Origin: Sipunculus nudus
Taxonomy: Eukaryota > Annelida > Sipuncula > Golfingiida > Sipunculidae
Direction: 5' to 3'
Assembly (NCBI GenBank): GCA_026874595.1
Contig: CM049316.1
Span: 15,565,839-15,629,838 of the forward strand
Length of the DNA stretch: 64,000 nucleotides
The position numbers were made by a program, and so were the translations under genes. Within the stretch, counting starts at the first letter, position 1; each line of letters opens with the position of its first letter. Positions 1 to 12,779 of the stretch are shown piece by piece. The notes beneath the pieces were generated by a model. The model had not been told where the DNA came from, made no database searches, and worked only from the letters and a program-made list of their open reading frames with translations.

Positions 1-353
1 TCATCCAGAAGGCAGCTATTGCAGGTCCTAACTCCAGGTATCCATCAAGCCATAGCCCTATGAGCGGAAATAGTTGATATCTTTCTCTTAAAGATACAGC
101 TTAAGGCGTACACTGCATGTGATTTTCACACTATTCCTCCGGGCCAGTTAAAGTTTCCGTCTCATAATGATTCAGATCAACTTTCAGATTCAGATCAGAT
201 CTTCCTTACCACATCTATTCACATTTAAGTGAAATCCATCATTTGTCCAAAATCAGTTTTACACTTATACAGCGATGGTTTCATATCCTGTCTCCGATGT
301 CTCTAAGGAGGCAAGTATTATTTGCATTGGGGTGCCATTTGTTGGCAATTTAT

Positions 354-397
<44 letters not shown>

Positions 398-689
398 AAT
401 ATGTAAACTCCCTCCCTATCTTCAAGGGTGGGGGGATGACTCTGAATGGGAGGGTAATCAAAGTAAACACACACACACACATATATATATATACCGTATA
501 TATATATTTATATATATATAATTAAGCCTTTTTATTGTCTGTATGACATATTTAAAATATAAAACAAATTAAATGTTAAACAAGGCCACCGCAAAGCGGA
601 GCATCCTCTCGCATGGGAGTATAATGATATGGGTATATATGCATATTACGCAAGTGTTAAAATGAGGTGGGGAGGTGTGTGAGCTTGAG
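1..689. other. Non-coding AT-rich stretch with microsatellites
   Basis: I see no gene here. It contains a (TA)n run with AAAT units at about 366-396 and a compound (AC)n-(TA)n tract at about 466-521. The short open frame crossing these tracts is low-complexity and not credible as coding. Confidence 0.7.
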
Positions 690-1765
690 CTTTGATGTCA
701 AACTGAATAAGTTGTACGTGTATCGGTGTGTGAGGCATATGTGCGAGATGAAAGGTTTTGGTTAAACAGTTTGGCTTGAAATTGATCCACAAGCATTTTC
801 AAGAAGTGGGTGCTGTGGCCGTGACCTAAGACCCTATGACCTCAAAATCGAAAGGTTTCTTCATCCATGGGTGGGTAAGCCATATGTGCATGATGAAAGG
901 TTTAGGTCCAACGGTTTTGCTGAAAATGTGTCCACAAGCTTTTTCAAGAAGTGGGTGCTGTGGCCATGACCTTTGACCCCGTGACCTAAAAATCGAGAGG
1001 TTTCTTCATGAATGGGTGAGTGAGCCATATGTCCAAGATGAAAGGTTTAGGTCAAATGGTTTTGCTTAAAATGGGTCCACAATCTTTTTCAAGAAGTGGG
1101 TGCTGTGGCCGTGACCTTTGACCCTTTGACCTCAAAATCTAGAGGTATCTTCATCTATGGGTGGGTGAGCCATATGTGCGAGATGAAAGATTTAGGTCAA
1201 ACGGTTTGGCTTGAAATCGGTCCACAAGCTTTTTCAAGAAGTGGGTGCTGTGGCCGTGACCTTTGACCCTGTGACCTCAAAATCTAGAGGTTTCTTCATC
1301 TATGGGTGGGTGAACCATATGTGCGAGATGAAAGGTTTAAGTCAAACAGTTTGGCTTGAAATCGATCCACAAGCTTTTTCAAGAATTGGGTGCTGTGGCC
1401 ATGACCTTTGACCCCGTGGCCTCAAAATCGATAGGTTTCTACATCCATGGGTGGGTAAGCCATATGTGGGAGATGAAAGGTTTAGGCCAAACGGTTTGGC
1501 TTGAAATCGATCCACAAGCTTTTTTAAGAAGTGGGTGCTGTGGCCGTGACCTTTGACCCCGTGACCTCAAAATCGATAGGTTTCTTCATCCATAGGTGGG
1601 AAAGCCATTTGGAAGGTTTTGGGCAAACGGTTTGGCTTGAAATTGATCCACAAAGCAATTTCGGACGGACAGACGGAAGGACGGGCAGACGGACATACGG
1701 ACGGACTCACGAACGGAGGCGTTACTATATCCCTTTCGCAACTTCGTTGCGAGGGGATAAAAAGG
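690..1765. repeat. 145-bp tandem array with DR1-like half-sites and GGAC tail
   Basis: About seven head-to-tail units are visible. The anchor GTGGGTGCTGTGGCC recurs at about 806, 951, 1096, 1241, 1386 and 1531, a period of 145 bp. Most units carry TGACCTTTGACCC, whose reverse complement is two AGGTCA-type half-sites one base apart, the DR1 arrangement bound by RXR/HNF4-type nuclear receptors. The array ends in a degenerate GGAC run (1,661-1,720) and a hairpin at about 1,728-1,759 (TATCCC...GGGGATA arms round CGCAAC/GTTGCG), then A-rich sequence. Since 145 is not a multiple of three, the open frames over it are incidental. Whether any receptor binds is not shown. Confidence 0.85.
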
Positions 1766-2740
1766 TATTATGTGTCCCGTATAGGTTACTTCTAAACCGG
1801 GTTTACATATAAAATAATTCATAGCAAACTCAGAAATGCTACCAAAGTCAGTAATTCAAATTATTATTGTATTTCATTTCCAATATATAAATATTATTTT
1901 TTGAATAGCAGGGGAGATGATTACATCGACCATCCCCCCTTGCTAAAACGTGCGTGTTTGTGGGGGATGGGTGGGTGGGGGAGGTATATTGTGTATTGAC
2001 GCCCCTGGATGCAGACATTATACTGCTTTGGCAATTGCCGAATACTGTGTAATAACGCCCCAATATCTCTTGATAAATTCATTGTTGTCGCACGCTTGTC
2101 ACCTTGTCATCTCATCATATACTATATCAGGTCGGGCAGGTGAAACAGGACCGCTGTACTGGAACAACGTCATGTATCAAAGTAACGCATAGGACTATGC
2201 TTCAAATAACCATGTCTTATTCAAGCTCCCTTGCATAATCAAGCCTAATAATGGTGAGTCAGTCACATATAGATTTCTTTATATATCTAAATAGGGAAAT
2301 TAGGGAACTATTTTCACACAGTAACACTCGAGGAATAGATGAAATTTTTAGCACAATTGACTTCAAGAAATTCCACAAATACAATGATATCTGAATCGTA
2401 TGCCTTTGCAAGGACCAATAGCATATTGCTAAAAAAATAAACAATTTGATAAAAGCCCGAAAATGTTTTTGCTTAGTGCAAAAATACAAACATTTTCTAA
2501 TCTTTTTTGCAAATATAATAATTAAGCTGTTCATTTCCTTTTCAACACCTGCAAATGTCTATGGTTTAAATATCTTAACAATATCTGGGATTAACACAAT
2601 GCATGTGTTCAGTTTTCCATATTCAGTGATTTAAACTCTAAAAAAGTAGGAATTCATTAGAACTGGAAATTTCTGGCATCAGGGATGCCGTCGTATCCTA
2701 GGCAAATAAAGCATACCCCGTTCTAAAACAGGCACCCTTC
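1766..2740. other. Unannotated intergenic DNA
   Basis: No gene recognised. Short blocks at about 1,990-2,155 (GCAGACATTATAC, CAATATCTCT, GGACCGCT) recur in the same order at about 36,550-36,680, so this is probably a diverged dispersed repeat shared with intron 1 of pseudogene copy B. Confidence 0.4.
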
Positions 2741-3960
2741 TTCTGAAGTATATATTGACATTTGACAAGGCCACCAGGGCCAAGGTCACAAATGTTTGAA
2801 TTTATCAGACATCTTAGTTGAAAGTTTTGAGTCAAATTTAAAGGAAACAGATGTAGTATTATGGGGTCAACTAAAATCCTATGTTTTCACAGATCTGAGG
2901 ACAGATGGCTTTTGTGACATTGACCTTTGACCTTGTGACCCCAAAATTGATAGAAATATTTACCTATTGATAGATGAGTAATGTGTGCAAGATAAAAGGT
3001 CTGGGATGAAAAGTTTCGCTTTAAAATGCATCAACGATCATTTTAACGATGTGGGTCCTGTGACCTTGACCTTTGACCTCATGATCCAAATATCAATAGA
3101 TTTCATGCTTTTTTGATGGGCAATATATCAGGCAAGTTTGAAATCCATATATCAATCCAAGCTGGAATTTTGGACAGATGGCCCCTGAGACTTTGACCTT
3201 GTGACCCCAAATTGATAGGGATCTTTCTCTATTGACAGGTGGTCTATATATGGACGATGGAATATCTGGGATGAAAAGTTTGGCTTAAAATACATTCAAA
3301 ATATTTTTTAAAGATGCGAGTCCTGTGACCTTGATTTTGACCCCATGACCCTAGAACCAAAAGGGTTCTTACTTTAGTGTTGGGCCTTACATAAGTCAAG
3401 TTTAAAAAACATGTGTCCATCAAGACTGGAATTATCATTAGAGCTGTTTTATTTCTCCAATTATGGAAATATTCAAAGTCAAGGCCACTTTCATAGTAAA
3501 AGTCATGAACCAAATTTAGACCTCTTCCCATAACCCATCTTTGTGCATGTGCATAATATTAAAGAAATGTGTCCATTAGTTTTTGACTTAAATTGCTCAC
3601 AGTACTGTCATGTGACAATGATGATGGTATTAAAAGACACGAAAACAAGAAAGGATAATAGGTGTTGCCACGGTTGCTTCGGTCAAATATATTTTTGGAC
3701 CAATCCATGCAAGCTTTCTTGAGACATTTAAGAATTTGTGTGATTTTCAACAAAAATGAACTTTTTCAAGGTCAAGATCACTCTCCTATTAAAGGTCATG
3801 GCCCAATTTTAAATAGGCTTCATCTTCTTGTCCATATCTACTGACATTAAAAGTTTGATAAAGAAACATTTTTTTAGTCATCTCGCTCACAAGTTTTTTC
3901 TGCGGCGGCGGAACGTCATGAAACCATTGTATTCCCGACTTTGTCTGGGGATACAATAAA
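2741..3960. repeat. Decayed DR1-type repeats ending in a hairpin
   Basis: Monomers related to the 690-1,765 array but more diverged: GTGACCTTGACCTTTGACC-like cores at about 2,917, 3,055, 3,193 and 3,322. The tract ends at about 3,926-3,957 in a hairpin with arms TGTATTCCC and GGGGATACA, the same architecture as the end of the first array but a different stem sequence. No gene is visible. Confidence 0.6.
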
Positions 3961-3965
3961 TTCAG

Positions 3966-4560
3966 CTAATGGAAGGTGTCAGGCCCAAACCCGTGGGTGT
4001 TTCTCATGGATTTGTGTGCGACCCCCACCCCATGGAACCCAAATGACTGCCGCTTCTGTCTGAACGAGGCGTGGGGCGTCTTGATAGTTTAAGCCGATAT
4101 GCCATTCATTGTACATCTCACGTGACATGGAAAAAAAGTTTAAACAGATTTCTGCAATAAATACCACATGTCATTCTACCACAGGCCATTCATCTATATG
4201 CACCAAATATTGGACACATGTTTGGGCTGTAACAAATCCTTATTATTTGTGCAGACTGTTCAAGTGATTTAGCGGGTGGAGATAATCATATTTTTATTTC
4301 ATAGTAGATCTTAGAGATCTTAGGCTCGATTTTTGAACAAAGACACGCGTTTTTTTCAGATCCGGATAGGGTTGTTCTGGAGTACAGAGTATACGTATGG
4401 CAGATTATCTTTGAATTAGGAATAACATTTAAGATTCATAATAATTCCATAACAGTACTTTTCATACCAGTTTTTTTTTCTCCTTTTCAGAAGGGCGTAC
4501 TCCATAAGCAGCTGCAACCCATTGAGGAGGATGGAAATGCGATATTTATAATTTGCGGTT
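3966..4560. repeat. Segment duplicated at 37,521-38,110
   Basis: Direct-orientation similarity by eye to 37,521-38,110: shared blocks include GGGCGTCTTGATAG, CATGTGACATGG-like, ACAAAGACACGCGTT and GATTATCTTTGAA in the same order. In both places it lies downstream of an NTF2-like gene (copies A and C), so the duplicated unit is larger than the coding region. Confidence 0.65.
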
Positions 4561-4868
4561 TATTTAAAAAATGACAAGTTTAAAAAGGGTAAGTTCATCT
4601 GGTGTAATTTCATCATATATCAGTAAAACTGGTGAATCTGTTTTTCTTTAATTTATTAATCTCTTACATTGAAATTATTCTGAAATCTTTCCATGTCATG
4701 TTTCAGCTTCTTACTGGGAGCTGTTTCGACTTTACGACCTCTGTCGGAACCTGATCTAAGATAGAAAAGTAAATACCACACTATTGCATAATATATTAAT
4801 TTTATTTACCAATGTCTCCATTAGATGAAACAGACTGATTTGAAATTCAAAGGTTATCATTCCAGGAA

Positions 4869-6074
4869 TTACACAGGAAATGTGACATCAAGAATACAGA
4901 ACCATTTTCCATCTCTTTTCTCAAAGACGACTCCAGCCCTGAAACAAAAGGATGAAGTAATTATAAGCGTACTGTATAAAATAAAATAATAGAATGAAAA
5001 TTCATGGGCATAAAGCTAGCATTCCATATATGCTAATGCATAATGCAGCTAGAAAACGGACGCCTGTGATTCCGTTAATACGTATGCGTATGCGGTACGT
5101 ATGAAGCAAATCTGGGGATACAGTAGGGCGTCATCTGCCAGAGAAATATTCGAGCACTGATGTCAAAGTGCGAAATTTCACCGTCCGTTACCATGCGATT
5201 TTCACTCCATATATGCGAATGCAGTATGTGTAATGCAGCTAAAAAAAAGGACCCCTTTGATTCCATTAATATGTATGCGTATGCGGTGCGTATGCAGCCA
5301 ACCCGGGCCCTATAGTATAGGGCCGAGTTAAAATGTCATCTGCCAGAGGTATATACCTATAATTATATACGCATACGTAATGCATACGCATATCTGGAAT
5401 GCGATCTTAAGTGGTATATTTGGTACGTTTGACACTATATTTGATTGGATATATAATTTAGTTATACAGCTTCATGCAGGAGAAAAATCGGCCCAGAGCA
5501 TATTTAATGAGCACATATGAATAAATATATTTGAGGGTGAGAAATGACAATACATTTATATTATGCTGAAAGAAAGAAAGAAAGAAAGACAGAAAGAAAG
5601 AAAGAAAAAAAAAAAAAACAGTTTCTCACTTTGCCAGTGTGACCTCCTTCCCGTCTTCATCCAGACGTATTGCCCGGTCATACACCGATACCTGGTTGTC
5701 AGTGACGAAGAAACGGTCTACAACCATTTCAAAATCAGTCAGGCCCTCGGCGTACATGGCTGCGTAGGCCTGGTTGATTTCTTCTCAAATAAAATACATA
5801 ACAGTTTACCAAAAAAATACATATCCTACAGATCTAAATTACGTTTCTCAATTTTCATCAGTTTTAATACTTCAACCGAAAATAAGCTAAAGGAGCAAAA
5901 TGTGCGTATTCTTCTTTTAATAACAAACAACAAACAAATGGTATGAATCCAATTTTTTTTGCCGAACTTTCATAATATTATTAATTAATTGACTTCCCAA
6001 ACCCGAATTGTACATTAGCGATCACATATCAGGGATCGCATGAAAATTAAACATTTTTTATCATATTCATAATT

Positions 6075-6117
<43 letters not shown>

Positions 6118-6789
6118 ATTTACAATATAACAAATTGATTTGATTCTGGGTTAACTTCTTTACACAAAATAATAAAAATGCCTCAGTGTTATTGATACTG
6201 TTAATATGCAAATAGACAAATAAACAAAAACATTACTCACTGCTTACATGCCGGTATTGTGGTACGCTCACCTGAATAAGGTATATCTGGTTTCCCAGCC
6301 AACACGAGCAAGGAGTCGGGCTGGTAGTATCTGCTAGCTATAACGTCAAACCTCTGATTTCTGTAATCATCAGTGAAATCGGCCAAAAGCTTGCGTATTT
6401 CTTGTTTAATACTCTCGTCTGTATGTAATATAAGTAAATAAAAATAAGTGTGATATTATTTATGGAATTTGCATTGCTGGTACTATGAATGGTATTATGG
6501 CAAATAACACGCACACAACAAATACAAAAACAAATACACCACAACAGGCACACCCGTACACATACATGAACACAAACATTTGCTCATACATGCACTCACA
6601 TATGCTCGCGAACACTCACATAAATCTATATACTGGAAAATTAAGTGCCGGGTAACATTTTAAAGGTATGCAGAAAATACATTGTGTATATTTGGCTCTG
6701 ATGAACAGCATACAAAACTATGCGTCCGAATGAAGGCCAGAGAGTGAAAAAAAAAACCAAAACAAACAGAGATACTCACGATTCGCCAT
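4869..6789 (-). CDS. NTF2-like/SnoaL-like (DUF4440-type) protein, copy A, four exons
   Basis: Coding exons (minus): 6780-6789, 6272-6418, 5630-5780 and 4869-4938, giving 125 residues ending ILDVTFPV-stop. Donors are GTGAGT, GTGAGC and GTGAGA; acceptors are CAG for exons 2 and 4 and AAG for exon 3. Phases join without a break, and the same structure recurs in copies C and D, which fixes the start and splice sites. The protein opens MANHESIKQEI and carries FDVIASRYYQPDSLLVL (about residues 27-43), DRFFVTDNQVSVYD and FEKRDGKWFCILD near the end. This is the helix-then-beta-strand pattern of the NTF2-like cone fold in SnoaL/DUF4440 proteins, whose 120-130 residue length it matches. There is no signal peptide or membrane segment, so it is probably cytosolic. 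The substrate is unknown, and the fold assignment is by motif only. Exon 3 has a NAGNAG acceptor (GAGAAG), so one extra Glu is possible. Confidence 0.85.
5018..5403. repeat. MITE-like palindromic repeat rich in GCATACGCATA
   Basis: The unit begins GCATTCCATATATGC and ends GCATATCTGGAATGC, near-perfect terminal inverted repeats about 386 bp apart, with internal TACGCATACG palindromes. It lies in intron 3 of copy A. Related units occupy intron 3 of copies C (about 41,256; 45,228-45,612; 45,664-45,940) and D (about 59,276-59,960). No coding capacity. MITE status is inferred from the terminal repeats. Confidence 0.55.
5562..5620. repeat. (GAAA)n microsatellite
   Basis: An imperfect GAAA/GAAAG run ends in poly-A, ten bases from the exon 3 donor of copy A. 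Copies C and D lack the run at this position. Confidence 0.85.
6078..6114. repeat. (TA)n microsatellite
   Basis: Uninterrupted TA dinucleotides inside intron 2 of copy A. Copies C and D have no comparable run here. Confidence 0.9.
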
Positions 6790-6960
6790 TCTGTTGGAGG
6801 TCAGCGATGAAGAGCATACAAACACATCAGAGCTCCAGAGATCAAGGGACCCTGTGTTCTGTGCTTTAAATTGCCACAGTCGGGTACGTGGCAATGTGTA
6901 CCAGCCAGTGTGTGTTATCCCCTTGAATGATAGCCCAGGTCATAGACTGTTATGGCAGGG
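6790..6960 (-). promoter_or_regulatory. Proximal promoter of copy A
   Basis: Upstream of the start codon, reading minus: TTTAAA box at 6865-6870, about 75 bases before the ATG, directly preceded by the palindrome TTGCCAC-N10-GTGGCAA (6871-6894). The block is conserved in copies C and D while nearby sequence drifts. The TATA role of TTTAAA is inferred from position. Confidence 0.55.
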
Positions 6961-7020
6961 CTGTCTTAAAAACAAGCTGGGGCTCCACTCCCTGCGAAAC
7001 TGCTCCAAAACCTGTCCATA

Positions 7021-10000
7021 ATATTCATGACTGCAGCCATTTCCCTTATACCCAATAAAACTCTCCAAGCTCTTTTGCACGCCGTCTGCGAATTAAATAA
7101 AAATACGTTGGGATTACTAGATGCTTTAACATTTGAATGGATCATAAAAATGATTGCGAATTAACTATATAACATATACACCCAAAGCCGCCCGAGCAAA
7201 CTGTCCACCATAACACCATCAGCCGATTTTCCACAAATGAAATTACGCATATATTTGTTTATCAATATTTGTTATATTGAAAAACAAATAATAAGAGTCT
7301 GAATAAATAAATAAATCACAAAAAGGTTATGAAACATAATACAAAATAAAAAAAATACTTTTTTTAATCTAGTTTCATAAATGCAGGTGATTTTGACAGT
7401 ACCATGGAGATAACGTTAGTTAAAAGCAGCCTTTTGTTTAAAGTAAAGTTTTGGAACTTGAATTTCTGGAAGAAGAAAATGATTGGCTAAGAATTGTGGT
7501 CTTCATGATATCTTTCCCATCCAGAATTGTTAAAGCTGCTATCCAATTGTCCTTCGGTTTCTTTTAGTTATTAGCAAACTTTCAGCAAAGATTTCTTAAT
7601 TTATCACAACATTCCTTAAATTATTTCTATTTAATTGACGAGTGCAGCATACTTAATAATTTTCTCTTAAGATTGTTAAAGGTTAAAAAGCCTAGTTTGA
7701 CTTTGAAGTATTCCCTCGGGAAATTTTGATTGGCTTCCAGTACCTGAAGATTTGATGCAAGTAGCCACATGCTGCACAAGGATATTGTTTAGTGTCAGCA
7801 AATAAAGACTTACCATAAGATTCTATTATGTAAACGCCAAACCCCGTTTTCGCTTATAATATTCGACATTTTTACATTATTTGCTATAACAAACATGAGT
7901 GGTGTCATATTTGAGAAAAGAGATTGAAAATGGTTCATAATTCTGGATGTCGTATTTATGGTGGAACTGCAGGATTCTAAAATCTAAAGAGACCAGCCCT
8001 GATGTTCCCAGTAAAAAACACTGGCTGTAACTTGGCTTTTGATGTTTTTTTTTCACAAAGAGAGTGGGATTCATATTTACAGAGTTATATAGTTAACATT
8101 CCCTCATTTTATGGTGTAATTCTACCAGTTGAAGTAGAGGGCATGGTAATAATTCAAATTGTGCAAAATATACAAAAAAATTCGTTCCCCCACATAACAT
8201 AAATTAATGAATGTAAAATGAACAATAAAAACAAAACCAAAACCCATATACACACTAAGAAAAATCACCCTCGAATTTCACACATTTCATGATTTTTTGC
8301 TGTCTTGGTCCACTGTGGAAGCTACGTTTTAGCAGGGTTAAACTTTCAGGATTTAAACACATAGTTAATTACAAAGCGAAATGAAGGACAGCTCTAAATG
8401 CCCGGAAAATCCAAACAACCTTAAACAACCGGGATCCAAGGGATCTTGTAGAATTTCCGGTTTTTAATCTCTGAACCGTGAGTTCTAATTTCCAGTCAAG
8501 CAAATCTTGCCTTTTTAAGACTTAATTACATGCACATCTATATATTCTATGCACGAAAGTCTTTGTTATAAATGTGGTTTGTCGGGGTTCATTACGTCAA
8601 ATACGGTACTTGCATTTGTAAATGCTGCATTTGCACTTTTAAACAGATCAGTTTGCTTTGTATTACTTTGACAGTGATTACTGAGAATCAATAACAGTTT
8701 TCGAATGATATAATATCAACAGTAAACTACAGAATAATAAAATGAACTTTAACCATGTTATCGACAAATTGGATGGATTAATCCGCCAGCGATCATTTCA
8801 TTTTTTGTTTCGATGGTATCACTAACAATTATGTGGTCAGTGTTATTTTAATGCTAACAAGTCGCATTCACAGGAATGGTGACAAAAAGGATTAACCTGC
8901 ACATCACAAGCAAACTTTTTTTAAATGAATAGACACTGAGAATATTTAAGCCATTTAACATAATGTTTCGCCTGTAGATACACAAATATATCCTGTCTTA
9001 AATGATTATTACTTCTGTCAATTGATTTCAAACCATGATTCCATAAACGCTAATCTGACTGATTCTTGTACGGTTTATGAATAAGTATACTTTACAGCTG
9101 ATAATTTAGCCGGCCAAGTGCTGTCCTGTAATTCCCATGTACATACACGTAGGTCGGATTATAATTATCATGCTACGTAACAATCCGCCCACAGGACTTC
9201 ATTTCTTCAGTTCAGGGGTTTTCGGTAAAATAATCATATTCCTGAATTCCCTAAGAAGTGCTTCTAAATGCACTGATGGCGTTTGATATATATGTCAAGT
9301 GTGTTTTAATAGGCGACAAAAGCTACACTGGCGTGCGTATAAATGTAGTCAAGTGCGTAATGATAATCGATAGAAACGTGATAGATCACATCGGTTTCCT
9401 GGCAAACTACATGAAAGTGAACGTTTTTATGATAATGATTTATTTTTAATATTACCGTGCAGATATAAACAACTATTTAACGACTAGTATATTTATTACG
9501 TTGATTAATCATTTATTGACACCTGACTTCCGGTTAATTACAAGTTGTGTCACTTTGTGAGTGTGTCACACTTGCGTCTGTCCTAGGATAAATTGGTCAA
9601 CACAAACGAAAACACGGCTTTCCTAAAAAAGCCAACAGCAGAAATGATTGATTTCCTGTAAAATGAAAAATGTCCCGTCAAGCCCAACTTGAAGTATAAC
9701 ATGTGGCACAGATTGACTATCTGTCAAATTAATGAAATATGTTGTTGTTATAAGCAATCAATTTACTAATTAAATAATGATCCGTCATGTCACGGCTTGG
9801 GCATACAAAGTAGTTTATTCTTTCAAATCCATAACACAAAAAAAGTCACTTCTCATGGCATTTACATACAAGGTCGTATAGCTATTGCTCTTTTCGTATA
9901 ATGATTCTTACAAAAATTAATTTTTAAAATTCCTTCTGGCCATGGCTCTGGAAGGAAAAATTACCATTTCTTTTGAGGGAAGTATAGCAAAGTGAAGCAC

Positions 10001-11771
10001 AACACTTTCTCTTTATAATCTAGTAGAGTTGGACATCCTGCCTGATTATTTGTCAAAAACGATAAACAAAAAGAAATTTGGTTATTATAAGATTGCATTT
10101 GTTCCAACAGGAAAACTTCATACAGCGAGACCACAGCAAAGGAAGCGGCGGATGACGGTAACAAAAATTTGCAAATTCCGACAGGTCTTCCACATGCAAA
10201 CCCGCATCGCTAGGTTTCTTTTTTTTGGAAAGCTTTGAGGGCACAATGGAGAGGTATAGATCTGGTTGTGTTGGCATTCGATTCATGTGGTTGTTTCCAA
10301 GCATTTAAATTATGAATTAAAATTTACATGTTTTATGTGTGTGATCGAATATGCATATGAAATACTGCAGAAATATAACCCGGAAATGTACCGAGACAGT
10401 ATTAATGCATCTTACCGTCTTTCTGCGAGACCGCTTGGACCAGTAATGATCACTTGAAGCCGAAATGGTTTGGACTTTATACATACGGGAACAGGTAATT
10501 TACCTAGGAATAATATTAGTTGATGATATAGAAAAAGCTTTTATGTTTTAGCTTTATTTATGGATTTAAAAAAATAATTCATTTAATGGCTTTAAATATT
10601 ACATTAAGGAGTACGAAGCTGATTTGCCTGATTGACCCACTAGAAGCTTGAAGTAAATAATGTGATGCAAGTTTTTTAGATTTTACCAGTCAAATTTTAT
10701 TTCTGTTAAATTTTGAAAATGGAAACAACAGAAAGAATAAATGTTGTCAATTTTACCAGGTTTAATTGTCCTATTGTGAATGTGGTATTAAATATATATT
10801 TCTCTAATTAATTCCAACAAATTACGCGTCAGGCACGTTTCAGCGCTGGACAAATAGTTTTGGAGTACATTCTTTAAACCAAATGCTGAATTATATTTTC
10901 ACAATAAAGTACGTTTCCATACGGGAACTCTTCTCATCATCCTGCAAGTGATAACGGGTTCCTACAAGAAAATACAGGAAAATTATAGAAACATCTATTC
11001 TTTGAATTTCTCTTTGAGTTTATAAAGACTGGTATAATAACGCAGTATGGGATTTGTACTGAATATGGTATGCAAGACAGAAATTGAACACTGTATTATG
11101 TATGTGCTTTTAAATCACCACATCTTTTTAATATTTTTATGGAGGATCCCAGCTGCATTTCAAACAAACAGTTAATTGGCTGCTAATAAAATAAAAGCTG
11201 TATTAATAAAATATAAATGGACTCAAAACTTTAGAGGAAAGACCTTTTAAGGGACTCTTCCAGTAATGCATGCTCGATCTGAAACGTAATTAACTTGGAA
11301 CACAGCCTAAACCATTGATCGGATGTTGAACATATCAAATAATGCCCAACTGGTATAAGTGTAACATCAATTATGTTCTCTGCCAAAGTTAAGTGTAAAT
11401 CAACTCCGACTGTCGAATTGCATATTGTGTTTTCAAAAGTGGCATCACAGCTGAATTTCTGCAAACTATCAAAGCGGAATTACTGACAAGACTTGACCTC
11501 AGTTTGAGCAGGATCGTATATATAAATCATCCCCTTGTTAATTTTACACCAAACCTACAAAAATCTAACGTACAGGGATACCGCCTTTGTATATTCTCAT
11601 TTGTATTCGGTCTGGGCATCTAAGAGTCTTAGACATAATTGACGGATTTAATCAGAGAGCGGCAAAAAGATCCAATGTTTTCCTGGTCATTATCATCTGC
11701 ACACTTATCTGAAATGCAGATTTAATGTAAAGATTATGATAAAAAGTGGAACGTCACGGGACACTCTAGAG

Positions 11772-11772
<1 letters not shown>
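7021..11772. other. Long unannotated intergenic stretch
   Basis: I find no gene, RNA gene or recognisable mobile element in these 4.7 kb. Open frames are short (at most about 83 codons), AT-biased, and without domain motifs or plausible splice partners. Single-copy intergenic DNA or decayed repeats are both possible. Confidence 0.5.

Positions 11773-11822
<50 letters not shown>
11773..11822. repeat. (TA)n microsatellite
   Basis: About 24 uninterrupted TA units in otherwise unannotated DNA. Confidence 0.9.
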
Positions 11823-11824
<2 letters not shown>

Positions 11825-12779
11825 GTGTTGTATACAACTAACCAGCCGGCTCATTCTTCAGTTTGTACCGGCTGGTCATCTGTAGTCACAAAACAGATCT
11901 GTAGTACATGAAGTAAAACTAACTGTATACGATACATTATTTATGTTCCCCTGCATGGTAGAGCATTTTCACTGTGACGTTTTGAACTTCTATGTGTATT
12001 GCTCTGATAATTTAACAGTGAAACCTCGTTGTGTCGAACTCGTTTAAGTCGAATTCCCGCTTGTGTCAAAATCAAATGAGGAGTCCCTGCAAAAAATAGT
12101 TAAAACCTTACTAATTTAAGTCCTTTTGTGTCGAACTTGGATGTGTCGAAAAACCTGATCTGTCGAAGTGTTTTGTTGGTCCCCAGCTAATATTTCTATC
12201 GCTTAACTTGAAGTCGGGTCGCGTGAATGTTTGGATAGCAGTTGTGCACGGCCCATCAATCGTGTTTGGCTGTGATGACTAGTTAAACCGGTAATTAATT
12301 GATACCGACAAGGTATCTTACAAGCGCGATGGCTCTGTCGCTCGAAGCGAGGTCATGCCGCATTCATGTTTGGATAACAGTTGTGCAGGGTCCATCAGTC
12401 ATACCTACGGCCGTGATGACCAGTTACATAATTAAAACCGGCAAGGATCCTACTCATTAAACATGTTAGTCACTTGTATTTACCGTAGATATACTGTATT
12501 ACTGCTTAACTTTTATATTGTTCATATAATGTTTTTTATGGCCTGTTTGCGGCCTTGAAAGCGAAAACTTGATATAACTAGAATATCAGCAAAAGCTGAC
12601 AAAAGCCCTCAGCCAAAAGAACAGTGTTTAGAGGTGGTAACAGTAACAAGTACTAAATATCTGTTCTCACATGGATGTTTTTCTGTACGTCTCAGTTATA
12701 AATTTAAAATGGAGAGGTATGTACCATGATTCATAACAATCCACCAAATGCTTCCTGAAAAATAAGCTTCTAAGTTTTA

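Noticed and set aside
690-1660. Regularly spaced repeats that might suggest a CRISPR-like array
   Set aside because: Units are contiguous 145-bp monomers without unique spacers, in a eukaryotic context.
1211-1812. Open frames of 66-93 codons over the tandem array
   Set aside because: They follow the 145-bp period, which is not a multiple of three, and repeat the array sequence in shifting frames; no domain or splice context.
7021-11772. Short frames of 63-83 codons as genes
   Set aside because: No start context, motif or exon partner; expected by chance in this much AT-rich sequence.
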